Shown here: one piece after another, positions 16,285-26,710 of the stretch
How the letters are laid out: each line of letters opens with the position of its first letter
Position numbering within the stretch: the first letter of the stretch is position 1
Assembly (NCBI GenBank): GCA_003427395.1
Contig: BFEA01000866.1
Location: 136,863-169,563 of the forward strand
DNA: 32,701 bases
Origin: Chara braunii
Lineage: Eukaryota > Streptophyta > Charophyceae > Charales > Characeae
Reading direction: 5' to 3'
The notes under the pieces: model-generated
Told to the model about the DNA's origin: nothing
What the model saw: only the letters and a program-made list of their open reading frames with translations
Database searches by the model: none
Made by a program: the position numbers and the translations under genes

Positions 16285-17360
16285 TAAGTCCACCTCCACA
16301 ATTACCTCATCAATTCCCCTCTTTCGTCGTAGAATACTGCTATTTGTTTTCCTTTTTTTCTTTCCTTACTTAGTCTTTTTTCTTGGTCCTCAAGAACTTA
16401 CCCCGCCCCCCCCTTTCGTCGAAGAATACTGCTAATTGTTTTCTTTTTTTTCTTTGCTCACTTAGTTTTTTTTATCGTCCTCAACCACTTACCCCATCCC
16501 CCCCTTTCGCCAAAGAATACTGTTATTTATTTTCTTTTTTTTCTTTGTTCACTTAGTCTCTTTTTTCTTAGTCCTCCTCCACAATCACCCCATCCATCCC
16601 CCCTGTCGCCAAAGAATACTGCTATTTGTTTTCTTTTTTTTCTTTGCTCACTTGGTATTTTTTCTCGTCCTCAACCACTTATCCCATCCCCCTCTTTCAC
16701 CGAAGAAAACTGCTATTTGTTTTTTTTCTTTCTTTGCTCACTTAGTCTTTTTTTTCTAAGTCATAAAACCACTTCCCCACCCCCCTCTTTCGCCGAATAC
16801 TGGTGCTATTTTTTTTTTTTCTTTGTTCACTTAGTCTCTTTTTCCTTGGTCCTCCTCCATTATCACCATATTCATCCCCCCTTTTGCCAAAGAATACTGC
16901 TATTTGTTTTCTTTTTTTTCTTTGCTCACTTAGTTTTTCTTTTCGTCATCAACCACTTACCTCATTCCCCTCTTCCGTCGAAGAATAATGCTCTTTGTTT
17001 TTCTTTTTTTCTTTGCTCACTTAGTTTTTTTTTCCTTGGTCTTAAAACTATTTACCCCACCCCCCCCTTTCGCCGAAGTATACTGCTATTTGTTTTCTTT
17101 TTTTTCTTTTCTCACTTGGTCTTTTTTCTCGTCCTCAACCACTAACCTCATCCCCCCCTTTCGTCGAAGAATACTGCTATTTGTTTTCTTTTTTTTCTTT
17201 GCTCACTTAGTTTTTTTTCTCATCCTCGACCACTTACCCCATCCCCCTTTTTCGCCGAAGAATATTGCGATTTGTTTTCTTTTTTTTCTTTGCTCACTTA
17301 GTCTTTTTTTTCTTTGTCCTTAACCACTTACCCCATCCCCCTCTTTCGCTGAAGTATACT
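16285..17360 (+). repeat. T-rich tandem array, about 12 units of 90-100 bp
   Basis: TACTGCTATTTG-type anchors lie at 16335, 16428, 16518, 16618, 16708, 16798, 16895, 16986, 17081, 17172, 17263 and 17357. Each unit runs through a T-rich block, CTTTGCTCACTTAG, a second T-rich block, TCCTCAACCACTTACCCC and CCCCCCTTTCGCCGAAGAA. Length varies at the T and C runs. The Phe/Leu/Ser-rich open frames (16717-17145, 16988-17323) are translations of this repeat. Confidence 0.96.
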
Positions 17361-18855
17361 ACGTACAAATGATTTGTACTTATATTTTGTTTGTTTTTAT
17401 TCGTATGCCTTGTGAAACAGTCATGTTTGTTGTCAACATGCAGAACAAACATGGTATCTCAAGTGTCATGATAAGGAGTGTAACGACAATTTGGGTCGAG
17501 GTAAGGAAAATGTACAACCACTGACAGTCTTGCAAATCTTCTGCAGATGTTAAGCGCCTAAAAAAATTGACCCTACATCTCCTATAATTTTTTACTGGCA
17601 AAGGACCCCCCCTCACCCCCTCCGAAAATGCCTTTTTTCCAATAGTTACGATTTTTTTACTTCTCAAATTCTATTATGGCCTAAGAATCTTTTTCCTCTC
17701 CTATAATACGACCCACCCAGCCTAGCTCTTTAAAATGTTTTTTGTTTCAGTCAATTCATTAGCTCCCCTTTTTTCAGATGGTTTTTTTCCGACACCCAAT
17801 GGCCTGCATCCCTCGAAGGCCTTTCACTGACACTACACTCAACTGCGATTCCATATTTATATATATATATATATCGTCAAACAGGATTGTCTTGTAGACC
17901 GTAGGCAGAGAGAGAGAAGAGGACAACAAACAAGGGGCTGTGACAAACTGTTTCGTTTGTATTATATATTATAATATTATTAATATGTGTTATTGACTTT
18001 GTTTTGACTGATAGGTCATTTTCTTCCCTGTGAGGTTTGGTTTCCTCCTCCTTTTCCTTACCTTTTTGCCTTTTAGCTGCGTGCAAGTGGGTCCTTGTAA
18101 CACACGGGGATGAGGGCAGTCAGCGCTCAATCTTTCATCCACGTGGCTGGCCTTACACGTAAGAGGTGATGAACAGGTGGAGTTTTCCTACTTGACTTCT
18201 TCTTTTCTTGTTTTGATTTTTTTTTGCTATTGCGCCCCGATCCACAGTGTGACAATATATTACTACGCTACCAAAGTGGTCCGGGGCAAGTTGCTCAGCC
18301 GACCAAAAACCAAATGATAAAATAATTTTTTTTAACTTACATTTTTTTTTTTTTCAAAATTATTAAAATTTCCGATGTGACCTTCAGGCAAAAATTGTCC
18401 TATTTATTTTTGTGGCTCACATGTTTTTCTTTTCGGTATTTTTTATTTTTATTTTTTTTTTGCTGGACCCTTTGTTGATCCCCGCACGGCGAGGCCGCCA
18501 GGTCAAACAAGGTGACCCTGGCAGCTTGGCTGATAGTCTTATTTATACATTTTGTATGAAAAATTGTGAGAGCATTTGTTGTGCCTCGCCTTTTACACAA
18601 ATGACCAAAGAAGTCAGATATGTCTTCTTTAGTTGCGGTTAAACATTAATGTTTTATTTTGTTTTTCTTTTGTGTACCTTGAATTGCCTTGCAGGATTTG
18701 CCTCTGAAAAGGCTCAGGTACCAAAATAGTTTTTCAATTATATGCAGAAATCAAATCATAACATTTTGACATGAAAGTTTGCTATATTTTTGAATCAGGG
18801 TATCTTTTTCACGAGACTTCTTTTACATGGCAATCATGTGGGCTAGTTGCCTGCA
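17361..18855. other. spacer between oppositely oriented arrays
   Basis: About 1.5 kb of AT-rich, non-tandem DNA enclosed by the two arrays. It holds a perfect 10-bp hairpin (CATGTTTGTT at 17422-17431 with AACAAACATG at 17444-17453) and a short AT run at 17855-17873. The best open frames (minus 17380-17667, plus 18412-18642) have no recognisable domain. A GATCCCCGC...GGTCAAACAAGG stretch at 18477-18512 is GC-richer than its surroundings. Confidence 0.55.
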
Positions 18856-19390
18856 GAAAAAATAGCAGTATTCTTCAGCGAAAGGGGGGGATGGGGTAAG
18901 TGGTTAAGGACGAAAAAAACGACTAAGTAAGCAAAGAAAAAAAAAAAAACAAATAGCAGTATACTTCTGCGAAAAGGGGGGGTGCGGTAAGTGGTTGAGG
19001 ACAAGAAAAGAGAGAGCAAAGAAAAAAAAGAAAACAAATAGTAGTATACTTCGGCGAAATGGGGGGATGAGGTAAGTGGTTGAGGACCAAGAAAAAAAAA
19101 TCTAAGTGAGCAAAGAAAAAAAAAAGAAAACAAACAGTACTATTCTTCGGCGAAAGGGGGGGATGGGGTAAGTGGTCCAGGATGGGGTAAGTGGTTGAGG
19201 ACGAGAAAAGAGACTAAGTGAGCAAAAAAAAAAAATAAAAAAAAATAGCAGTATACTTCGGCAAAAGGGGGGGATGTGGTAAGTGGTTGAGGACTAAAAA
19301 AAAAAAAACTAAGTAAGTAAAGAAAAAAAAGAAAACAAATATAACTATTCTTCGGGGAAAGGGGAAGATAGGGTAAGTGGTTGAGAATGA
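18856..19390 (-). repeat. inverted copies of the T-rich array, 5-6 units
   Basis: Reverse complements of the 16285-17360 unit: AGTATACTTCGGCGAAA-type blocks at about 18866, 18956, 19041, 19135, 19247 and 19342, each with GGGGTAAGTGGTTGAGGA and CTAAGTGAGCAAAG in the expected inverted order. Unit spacing is 85-110 bp. Confidence 0.95.
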
Positions 19391-19461
19391 TCTTGCTCTT
19401 TTCAATACTTGTGCACCGAATCTTCTCTATAGAAATACTGAATATTTACATGTCAGTTAAC

Positions 19462-19983
19462 CAACAGAAAAATTTTCCAGAATTAAATAATCATTATAGA
19501 GTAAAATTACATTCTAAATTTCAAATTTTCATTCCATCTTAAAAAATGTCATTCCAATTTTAAAATTTTCTGTCTTACTTGAAAACTTTCCTTCCAAGAA
19601 TGGGGTTTTCCTTCTTATTTGAACTGCATGCTAGAGATGGAATGAAAGTCTGGATGAGTTCATGAAACATTTTAATTGGACTGTCATTCTAAGTAAGAAT
19701 TTTCAGTCATAAATAGGTTAATCCAATCTAAATTAGACTTTATTTGTTATAGTAGAATGAAAGTCTAATTAAAACATTTCATAAACTCGTCCAGACTTTC
19801 ATTCCATCTTGAACAAATAGAGGTAGTTGGAAGGGAAATCTCATATTTAGACGGGAACTTATCAAATTAAATTGAAAATTTTAGAATTGGACAAACATTG
19901 GAATGATCATTTATAAATATGAAGGATTTTTTTTTTATGGAATGTTTTTTCAACTTTCATTTCTCATGGAAATTTTTCTGTTG
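19462..19983. mobile_element. foldback (MITE-like) element, about 520 bp
   Basis: Terminal inverted repeats are CAACAGAAAAATTTTCCA (19462-19479) and its complement with one base deleted (19967-19983). Internal arms 19635-19690 and 19754-19809 are complementary at about 50 of 56 positions. Weaker complementarity (TCATTCCAA, CTAAATTAGACTTTATTTG) continues between these, so most of the element can fold on itself. There is no coding capacity, as expected for a MITE. Clear target-site duplications are not visible, and superfamily is unassigned. Confidence 0.75.
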
Positions 19984-20284
19984 ACCATCTCTCTCATGTG
20001 TGAGATTTGCCCGCAATATTAAACATAAAAGCACACACATGACCACTTACTGCTTGCAACGTACGTACATGCATGCAATGAAACTGCGCATACATTATGG
20101 ACATGCGTCATAACAACATGTGCAACTCATTCGGCATAAGCAAAAGGTTAAGAGAACAATAAGTTGGGGCCAAATAACACCACAAAAACATACAATTGTA
20201 CAAGACCGGCCTGCAATATTGAACCGACACGCACACACACATACGCGATAATTAATTATGTGCCAAAATACGGGTTAACAACCA

Positions 20285-20430
20285 TGTTGAAAACTCGTTG
20301 GAAAAAAGTTTGAGATCTGTAAGAATTCATGCTGGACTCGTTGAGAAGAAGTTGAACAGTGTTGGAAAAAAGTTGGAAGTCAGTATGAATCCATGTTTGA
20401 CTCGTTGAAAAGAAGTTGAACACAGTTGAA
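20285..20430. repeat. GTTGGAAAAAAGTT tandem pair, about 62 bp
   Basis: GTTGGAAAAAAGTT occurs at about 20297 and 20359. Each copy is followed by TATGAATTCATG- or TATGAATCCATG-like sequence and GACTCGTTGARAAGAAGTTGA. Related GTTGAAA words continue to about 20510. Confidence 0.75.
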
Positions 20431-20519
20431 GACCCACTTTCAACAGTTGGTCACAACCCTTGAGGGCTGAAAAAGTTGGAAATGAAAATGAAAATTTGTT
20501 GAAATTCGGCGACAATTTT

Positions 20520-22170
20520 TATGTTGGTGCTTTGCAGATCCATCAACCTACTTGTGCAATCCAATAGATCATAGGTATGCTCATACCCCACTGGAACGCC
20601 ATAGTCACTTGATCTTGCTAAACCGTAAAAATCCGCACACCAGAGAAGATAGTTAAACTTTACTGTGCACCGAGATCTGTTCGGGTGGCGTTATCAAACT
20701 CAAGCTCCCACATTATCCCACAATTGAAGACAACTTTCGGGGAACAAAGAAAAAAAAATGTGGTACCAGTAACTTTGAACTCACATTAACGTCCGCTCTT
20801 AACAGGCGGCATCAGTAATAACGAGTAAAGATCCCTCGATCGGAATGTGAAAATAGGCATTGCTTAATTAACGCCCCACCTGTAATGTTGACCTGAGCAC
20901 TCCTCTCATAACTATCTCAAGCTTTCCGGTCAATTGGCTTTCCACACGGATTCGTCAGGCTGTATGTCAATTGTCAAGGGGGATCAGACTAGCATGCAAC
21001 AACCCGTGGGTGAAACTAACAAGGACTATTACTCATAATCCGATAAGGGCAGCGCGTTGTGTGAAAGAGTTACCCATGCATAGAGTGACAAGAAAGATAG
21101 TCAATTGTCCTCTCCCCAGTCACATCAATATAGGTTGAGTGAGACTGTAGTTAAAATCAACTTCTGAAGACGTGTCCCGCCCCCCCTCATTTTCGAAAGA
21201 GTCCATTATGGGTAAATAGTATAACGACTAGCCTGAGAGAAAGCAACCATCAGTCAAGTCACTCTTGCATGGACAACCCGACACATTTCTTTTCTCCCTC
21301 TTTCTCTCATCATGCACCACTTAGCACTGTTGCAGTAAGCCCACCAACGACCGTGTTACTCTCTTGCTTTGTGAAATAACCCACTTACCTCTGGTGGCGA
21401 TGAGTGATCAAAAAGCAAAACTGCATGAGCACGACAGAGTCTAGAAGGTGGTCTAGTACCTAGCGTGCCTCAGCATAATCTTAAGCATATATGGTGTCTT
21501 TCACAAAGCAGGCTTATCGGCAGAAGTCAATGATTATCCGCCAAGATGTTGGCATCAACTGAAATAAAAGTTCAGCCCATCCCCAATCACCTCTCTTGCA
21601 CGAGTGATAGCATGCACGTGTCTTTCTGCGTCATTGATCGCTCGTGAATAGACTAGGCTAATTGTACCATAGCATACGGCAACAACATAGTATCGCCGAC
21701 CTTAATGCAACCTTGTTAGAGACTGGCAATGGATGTTGACGTCAACTAATGAGGGCACATGCACCTTCGCACCTTTCCCTCATGAACCCTGCTAGCCATG
21801 TTTTGAATACAATTCACACGCATGTTTTGAATACAATTCCCTCACCTCTTCGGCACCCTCTTCGCATCGCATCTGCGATGGTTAGTTTATCGTCACACAG
21901 ATCATGCATAGTCTGCATAAAGTATGTGCACAGACTCTCTTCTCGCCTGCTCGTTCTGGAAAGTTGCAGCATCATAAAAAAAAAAACTTGCAAGCCCGCG
22001 TCTGCGCCAACTACGGCAAGCCCAAAAAAATGTGGGATGATCCCTAGCACATGGTGCCAACCCCAGGTACGCGTCCTCTGTGTCCCTCTGGAACCGGTCT
22101 CTCTCTCCCAGATAGTGATTGACCTCCCCTTGTGACCCTCTACCGCATTGAGTCTAACTCTCTCTGCAAC
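20520..22170. other. non-repetitive stretch, no supported gene
   Basis: No repeats of note. Frames 21749-22135 (plus, 128 codons) and 21814-22050 (minus, 78 codons) overlap each other and carry no recognised domain. The two-strand openness argues against both. Confidence 0.5.
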
Positions 22171-22173
22171 CGT

Positions 22174-22587
22174 CTAATAATCTTTGTTTTGACGTCCTCG
22201 TGAGTTGGCCTCAGGGCCGCTCTCTACAGGCTTAGTCGACGGGTGGTCCCTCCGCCACTGGTCCAGGCCCTGCCAGGATAGAGTCCCCGCCACGCAGACC
22301 TCACTCTCATCTTTTGAGTCCCTCTCTTGATGCACTTGTTCTCTCTTTGTCGTATCAGTGGAGGTCTCGGCCTTATGATATGCGACCGTCACTTGCATCT
22401 CTGTAGTGACGTCGTCCCGCCTGCACCTTCGCTTTGCGTGGTCCTTAGCTTCCGTGATCGCCGCCCACAACTTCGGGTCCCCTCTCATCTTTTTCTGTCT
22501 CGCTCCCTCCATGTTAGTTTTTAGTTTTGCCTCATCTCCCCCATCGTAGTTGAGCATGGTGGTAATCCAGGGTCCTTCCCCGGACAT
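22174..22587 (-). CDS. hypothetical hydrophilic protein, weak candidate
   Basis: The 137-codon frame starts at ATG 22585-22587. An in-frame TGA lies three codons upstream, so the frame cannot extend. The predicted protein is soluble and highly charged (many Lys, Arg, Glu, Asp), with a Trp-containing N-terminal part (EGPW, PKLWAAI) and no signal peptide or membrane segment. I recognise no family; a gag-like or retroelement-derived fragment is possible. Minus-strand TATAAA at 22822-22827 lies about 235 bases upstream. A spliced gene fragment or a chance frame are equally reasonable. Confidence 0.2.
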   Translation of the reverse strand: MSGEGPWITTMLNYDGGDEAKLKTNMEGARQKKMRGDPKLWAAITEAKDHAKRRCRRDDVTTEMQVTVAYHKAETSTDTTKREQVHQERDSKDESEVCVAGTLSWQGLDQWRRDHPSTKPVESGPEANSRGRQNKDY

Positions 22588-22589
22588 TG

Positions 22590-23054
22590 GCCTTCAGCGC
22601 GTTAGGAGGTTCCGACAGTCCGGCCTATAGTCGTGCAAGGGCATAGCCGCACAGTCCTGAAATAGTCTGAGCTTGGTACCCCGCCATACGCGACACACGG
22701 ACGGCCTACCACCTGCTCACTTCACCGTTCTGCCCTCCAGTCTCAGACCATCAAGGCTGGCAAGGCCAGGCTGCTCGTGCACACCTACTGGCCCGTAGCC
22801 AATAACCCGCCCCTTTCATCCTTTATAGGATCGCTACACACTGTGATCCCTTTGTTCTCAGTGAGGGATTCAAATAGCCCTCCAAATTCTGTTTGCTAGT
22901 AATTAAATTTTGAGGAATAATAAAATAAATAAATAAAAAAAAGGCCTAACCTCAACGGTCACAACACAAACAGTGAAGTCGCGATCTCCTCCCCGTTCAG
23001 CTCGGTAATCCGCTCCCCACTGCTACTCCTCACTGACTTTGAACGATTCTGGCC
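22590..23054. other. non-coding spacer
   Basis: Apart from the CArG/TATA-like motif, nothing is recognised. An A-rich block (AATAAATAAATAAA, about 22924-22943) occurs before the next open frame. Confidence 0.45.
22820..22829. promoter_or_regulatory. CArG-box / TATA-like element
   Basis: CCTTTATAGG is a perfect match to the CArG consensus CC(A/T)6GG bound by MADS-domain proteins. On the minus strand it reads CCTATAAAGG and can equally serve as a TATA box for the 22174-22587 frame. A 10-base match of this kind is expected by chance from time to time. Confidence 0.25.
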
Positions 23055-23363
23055 GTGAAAACGGTCAGGTACGTTCACATATTGAGGCTGGGGTTGCCAC
23101 ACTTACGGCTACCTCTACCTTCGGCGATCGCTGCTTCACCCCGCGACCATGACTCTAAGCTGCGTAGTGCTCGGCCGATCGGCGCCGTCTTCACAATGTT
23201 GTTCGTAGTCGTGCTGGTCGGTTTCGTTATTAGAGCAGTTGGGCTGACCTTTGGGGTGATCGAAGTAGCCAGAGAGGGAGAGGGGGGCAGGACACACACT
23301 CGGGGTAGTGCATACTTATTTGACCGGGGCACACCCGTAGTCGTGAAGGCGGATAGCAAGTAG
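23055..23363 (+). CDS. hypothetical small protein with one membrane segment, doubtful
   Basis: A 102-codon frame with a hydrophobic stretch at about residues 46-70 (FTMLFVVVLVGFVIRAVGL) that could span a membrane. The minus strand is open over nearly the same bases (23075-23431, 118 codons, Ser/Thr/Pro-rich). Only one of them, if either, can be real, and I cannot choose from sequence. No family is recognised. Confidence 0.15.
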   Translation: MKTVRYVHILRLGLPHLRLPLPSAIAASPRDHDSKLRSARPIGAVFTMLFVVVLVGFVIRAVGLTFGVIEVAREGEGGRTHTRGSAYLFDRGTPVVVKADSK

Positions 23364-23431
23364 AGGGCACATGAGGCAATCATTTTGAAAAAAGGTGAAG
23401 GAGATGGTGAAGATAAAGGCGGCAAGAGCAA

Positions 23432-24080
23432 TGTGACACGCGCCTACAGCACGACGCACCAGTGAAAGGAAGTTGGTTGTTGCATCGATCAGAGGCATCG
23501 GACCAAGAGATGAAAAACATTCTTCCTTCGCGCACTCTGTGAGATGACCATCGATGTTGTGATCGAAACCACCCCCGACGAAAGCCCGTCCCTTGTGGTT
23601 GTCATAGCAACCACCACCGAGGTTCCATTACAGATGGGCTGCTGCTCATACTCCTCGTTGTAAGCCTGACCTCTGAGCCTGAGGTGTCATGTTAACCACG
23701 TTCTCATCTGGTGCTTGTTACCGCTCACTACTGCGGTGGTGTGGAGTTGTTGCGGAGTGTCTGGCTTGGATACTAGTGCTATTACAAAACTAATGGGGTA
23801 CGAACTATTGTGACTGCTGTATACTTAAGTACCATTGTTAACTTCTTCTTGCGAGCCTCAGGCTTGTTGCGCTTCCGGTAAACTTGTTGAGCACGGAGTG
23901 TTTGTTGTGGTTGCCATACACATGATTGTGCATAGGCGGTTGCTATACGCACGGTGTTTTTGAGTCTGTAGCTGCGAATTGTAATGCTCGCGTGGGGTGC
24001 TTGCTGCGTGTGTAGATGGGTTTTGCGTTGTGCATTGTCGAGTATTGTTGTGTCTTACTTCACCTCGCAACTGCACCATA
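23432..24080. other. stretch upstream of the integrase remnant, no supported gene
   Basis: No repeat or conserved motif is recognised. The minus-strand frame 23858-24232 (124 codons) runs antisense through the integrase-like segment and is therefore probably a shadow. Confidence 0.45.
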
Positions 24081-24328
24081 TTGCTACATGCTATTGCGGT
24101 GCCCCTATTTGTTGTGCCTGACAATGGAGCACACTTCATTGGTTGTAAGTCATTAATGATTGCCAGTTGAATAGAGCACGGGGGGGGCGGGTGTACAATA
24201 TTCAAACGTTGCCCTTCTAAGCTACGTAGCAACAGTCTGATCTGAGGAAGGGCGCGGTAACTCTAAAAGAGGGTGATGTGTTGCTCATCCTATCAAACGG
24301 AGTAATGGAAGGCAAGTTGTGGGTCTGA
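24081..24328 (+). pseudogene. decayed Ty3/gypsy-like integrase remnant
   Basis: In the frame starting at 24081 the translation includes VPLFVVPDNGAHFIG. This resembles the integrase core around its second catalytic Asp, where Ty3/gypsy enzymes read roughly G.P..(V/I).DNG..F. That frame stops at TGA 24168-24170. From 24248 a different frame reads LKEGDVLLILSNGV up to TGA 24326. This is similar in character to the (F.)GD.V segment that follows the core in such polyproteins. The first catalytic Asp, the Glu and the zinc finger are not found. The stop, frame change and small size indicate a fossil. A chance match is possible but less likely for DNGAHF in this context. Confidence 0.4.
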
Positions 24329-24479
24329 ATACAGTTGCAGACATTGCAGGTCTGTCAACTAGCCGACAAGCCCCTCGTTCCAGCAGTAAGGTCAACATGT
24401 GCAACAACAGATCAACCACGAAGCTGCTGTCTCTTGCATAGTTAATGGACTTGGGGCTGAAAGCGTAGAGGAGAGACTG

Positions 24480-24960
24480 AGTTTGTTGAAGGAGGGACTT
24501 TGTTGCGGATGGGAGAGTTGTTAGGGACTCTACGGTCGACGATTGACTTTAGTTTGATCTAGCGGTTGCGCATTTTGGCTGCCATTGTGGGGCCCTCAGG
24601 CGCATCAAGGAAACAAGGCCCTCTCATGCGAGTCTGGCCGCACCACTCTTGTATCTGAGCAACTCAAATTCTCTCCTTCTGCCCTTCTTACTATAAAAGT
24701 TGTCTAGTCTAAAGTTATGAGAGGACGGCAGCAAGCGGGATTGCAGCCCGTAGGACCACATCAAGACTCTGTGCGGAGTCTGTCTACCGATTGCGAGAGC
24801 TCTACTGAAACTCAGGAGGAGTTCTGGAGGCAGGGAACTATCATATATATCTTCTTCTGACTATATGAACCCACTACTTTCATGTTTGACTATCTCTCTC
24901 TAGTTTGACTGTTGTATGCATGTGTTCCCCTATGACTTTGTTTATTTTCGAAACTCAATC
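24480..24960 (+). other. possible LTR-like region
   Basis: It lies 150 bases downstream of the integrase remnant, where a 3' LTR would be expected. It contains a good TATA box (24692), leader-like sequence and then repetitive DNA. I cannot find a matching second LTR, a polypurine tract or clean TG...CA ends, so the assignment rests on position and the TATA box. Confidence 0.25.
24692..24698 (+). promoter_or_regulatory. candidate TATA box
   Basis: TATAAAA in ACTATAAAAGTTG, a strong polymerase II TATA sequence. The downstream context (about 330 bases of single-copy DNA followed by tandem repeats) parallels that of the TATA box at 6354. Confidence 0.4.
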
Positions 24961-25024
24961 AGACTGTGGGAACGTGAGAGGAAGACAGTTTGCATGCGTT
25001 TGACCGAGTCAACCAAAGATTGGG

Positions 25025-25770
25025 CATTGTTTCTAAGCAGAATGGTCCAAGGCTATATTTATTTGGTTGTTTCCTGACGGACCTGACATTGTTTCTAAGC
25101 AGAATGACCTGGTTGCTATGTTTTTTTCTGAGGGCTTGCCTGACTGATCTTTGAAACCAACCATTGTTTCTAAGCATAATAACTTTGTTTGTTTATTTCT
25201 TTTGGGGTTTCTGACTGAGGTTGGGTTGAAAGATTCAACTTCATGTTTTTAGTGATCTAAGTTGAACTGGACATTGTTTATAGTAAGCAGAATGATTTAG
25301 TTCCTTGTTCTATTTCTAAGGGAGGATTTTTTCTGGAAGGTTAAGCATTGTTTCTAAGCAGAATGGTTTAGCCTAAAGCCATATACGTAAGTGTAAACTG
25401 GGTATAACAGTTTGTATTTTATCTATATTTGCATGTGAACTGGCAACTGGACTTTGTTTCTAAGCAGAATGATCCAGCGTTAAGTCATATCACTAAGAAG
25501 AGACGGGAAAGTACAGAGCATAAATAGAAGTAATTTGGGCAAGCTGAGCAATGTTTCTAAGTAGAACGGTTCAGTTCTCTGCCCATATTTTCGTTTCTTT
25601 TGATAACAAGTCAGAAATTACTAAATTTGTTATGTTAAACAGTTTGGGGCGACTAGACATTGTTTCTAAGTGAAATAGTCTAAGTCATATGCTTAAAGAA
25701 GATAAAAGTAGTTATGCAACCTGTTCATGTTATTCTAAGGCATGTTATGCATTGTTTCTAAGCAGAATGG
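25025..25770 (+). repeat. nine spaced copies of CATTGTTTCTAAGCAGAATG
   Basis: Copies begin near 25025, 25087, 25162, 25272, 25346, 25452, 25549, 25658 and 25750. Five keep all or nearly all of the 20-base core, while the DNA between copies (about 40-90 bases) is largely unrelated, apart from a recurring GTCATAT word. All copies have the same orientation. The core is far better conserved than the spacers, unlike an ordinary tandem array. Confidence 0.85.
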
Positions 25771-26074
25771 TCAAGCACCATGTCATATATAAGCTAGGTA
25801 TAAATGATAAATTTATCTGAAAGTTCTATGAATTATTTTAAGTGGAATTAACATTGGCAATGGGTGAGAATACTTACCATTGTCGTTTGGACTTGCATGT
25901 GGCTAAGTGAAATTTTTACTTAGTCTGAGTTTCAATTTGACCAATAGTTGATTTAGTTGTTCGCCATATGCTAGAGCTATAGGAGTTAGTTCAATTATTG
26001 CATTTTCTAAGCTAACGTTTTTTTACTTAGGTCAATTCTTGCATTTTTTGGCATCATTTATTATACTTGCCTTT

Positions 26075-26710
26075 GTGTAAATCTTGGAAAGCTACTTTCT
26101 CTACGGGAAGCGCTGTCGAAATTTCAACAAAACCAACAAGTTAATCAAAAATGGTATTTCTAAGATTGAATTTTTTTGCCTAAGTTTATATCTTCATTAG
26201 TAGAAATCGGGAAAGTCTTCTTTTATAGGGGAAATGCTGCTAATTGTTTTACTAATTCAACGAGTTTGACAAAATTTGATTTTGGAAAGTTAGAGTCATT
26301 TTAAATTCAATATGTAGCTTTGTATAAATTTTGGAAAGTTACCTTTCCTACAAGAAGCGTTGCCAAAATTTCTACAAATCTAAATAAGTTAATTAAGTTT
26401 TGTCTTGATATAACTCAAGTCTGTTGTATGAGTTTTTATCCAACTCAGTATAAATCTAAGAAGTCTACTCGTCTAAGGAGATGTTGCCCAAAGTTTTACT
26501 AATTCAAGGAGTAAGAGAAAATTTGACTTGATAGACATAAAAATTATTTCAGTTTTCATGAGTTAGTATAAATTTTGAGAAAGCATTTTTCATAGGGAAG
26601 CGCTGCCGAAATTTTCGTAGTTTAAAGGAGTTAGATTATATTTTGACAAGTGGTGATTCTGGTGATCCACCCTGCATAGGGAAGATGCTGCCAAAAGTCG
26701 ATCTTTCTTT
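26075..26710 (+). repeat. degenerate tandem repeat, about 124 bp, 6 units
   Basis: GGGAAGCGCTG-type anchors lie at 26104, 26228, 26351, 26475, 26596 and 26682 (steps 124, 123, 124, 121, 86). Each unit has TATAAATTTTGGAAAG before and CCAAAATTT or CGAAATTT after the anchor, then CTAATTCAA.GAGTT. The units are heavily diverged. Confidence 0.8.

Noticed and set aside
16717-17323. Phe/Leu-rich frames resembling membrane proteins
   Set aside because: They arise from the T-rich tandem repeat. The same applies to the mirrored frames at 18843-19133.
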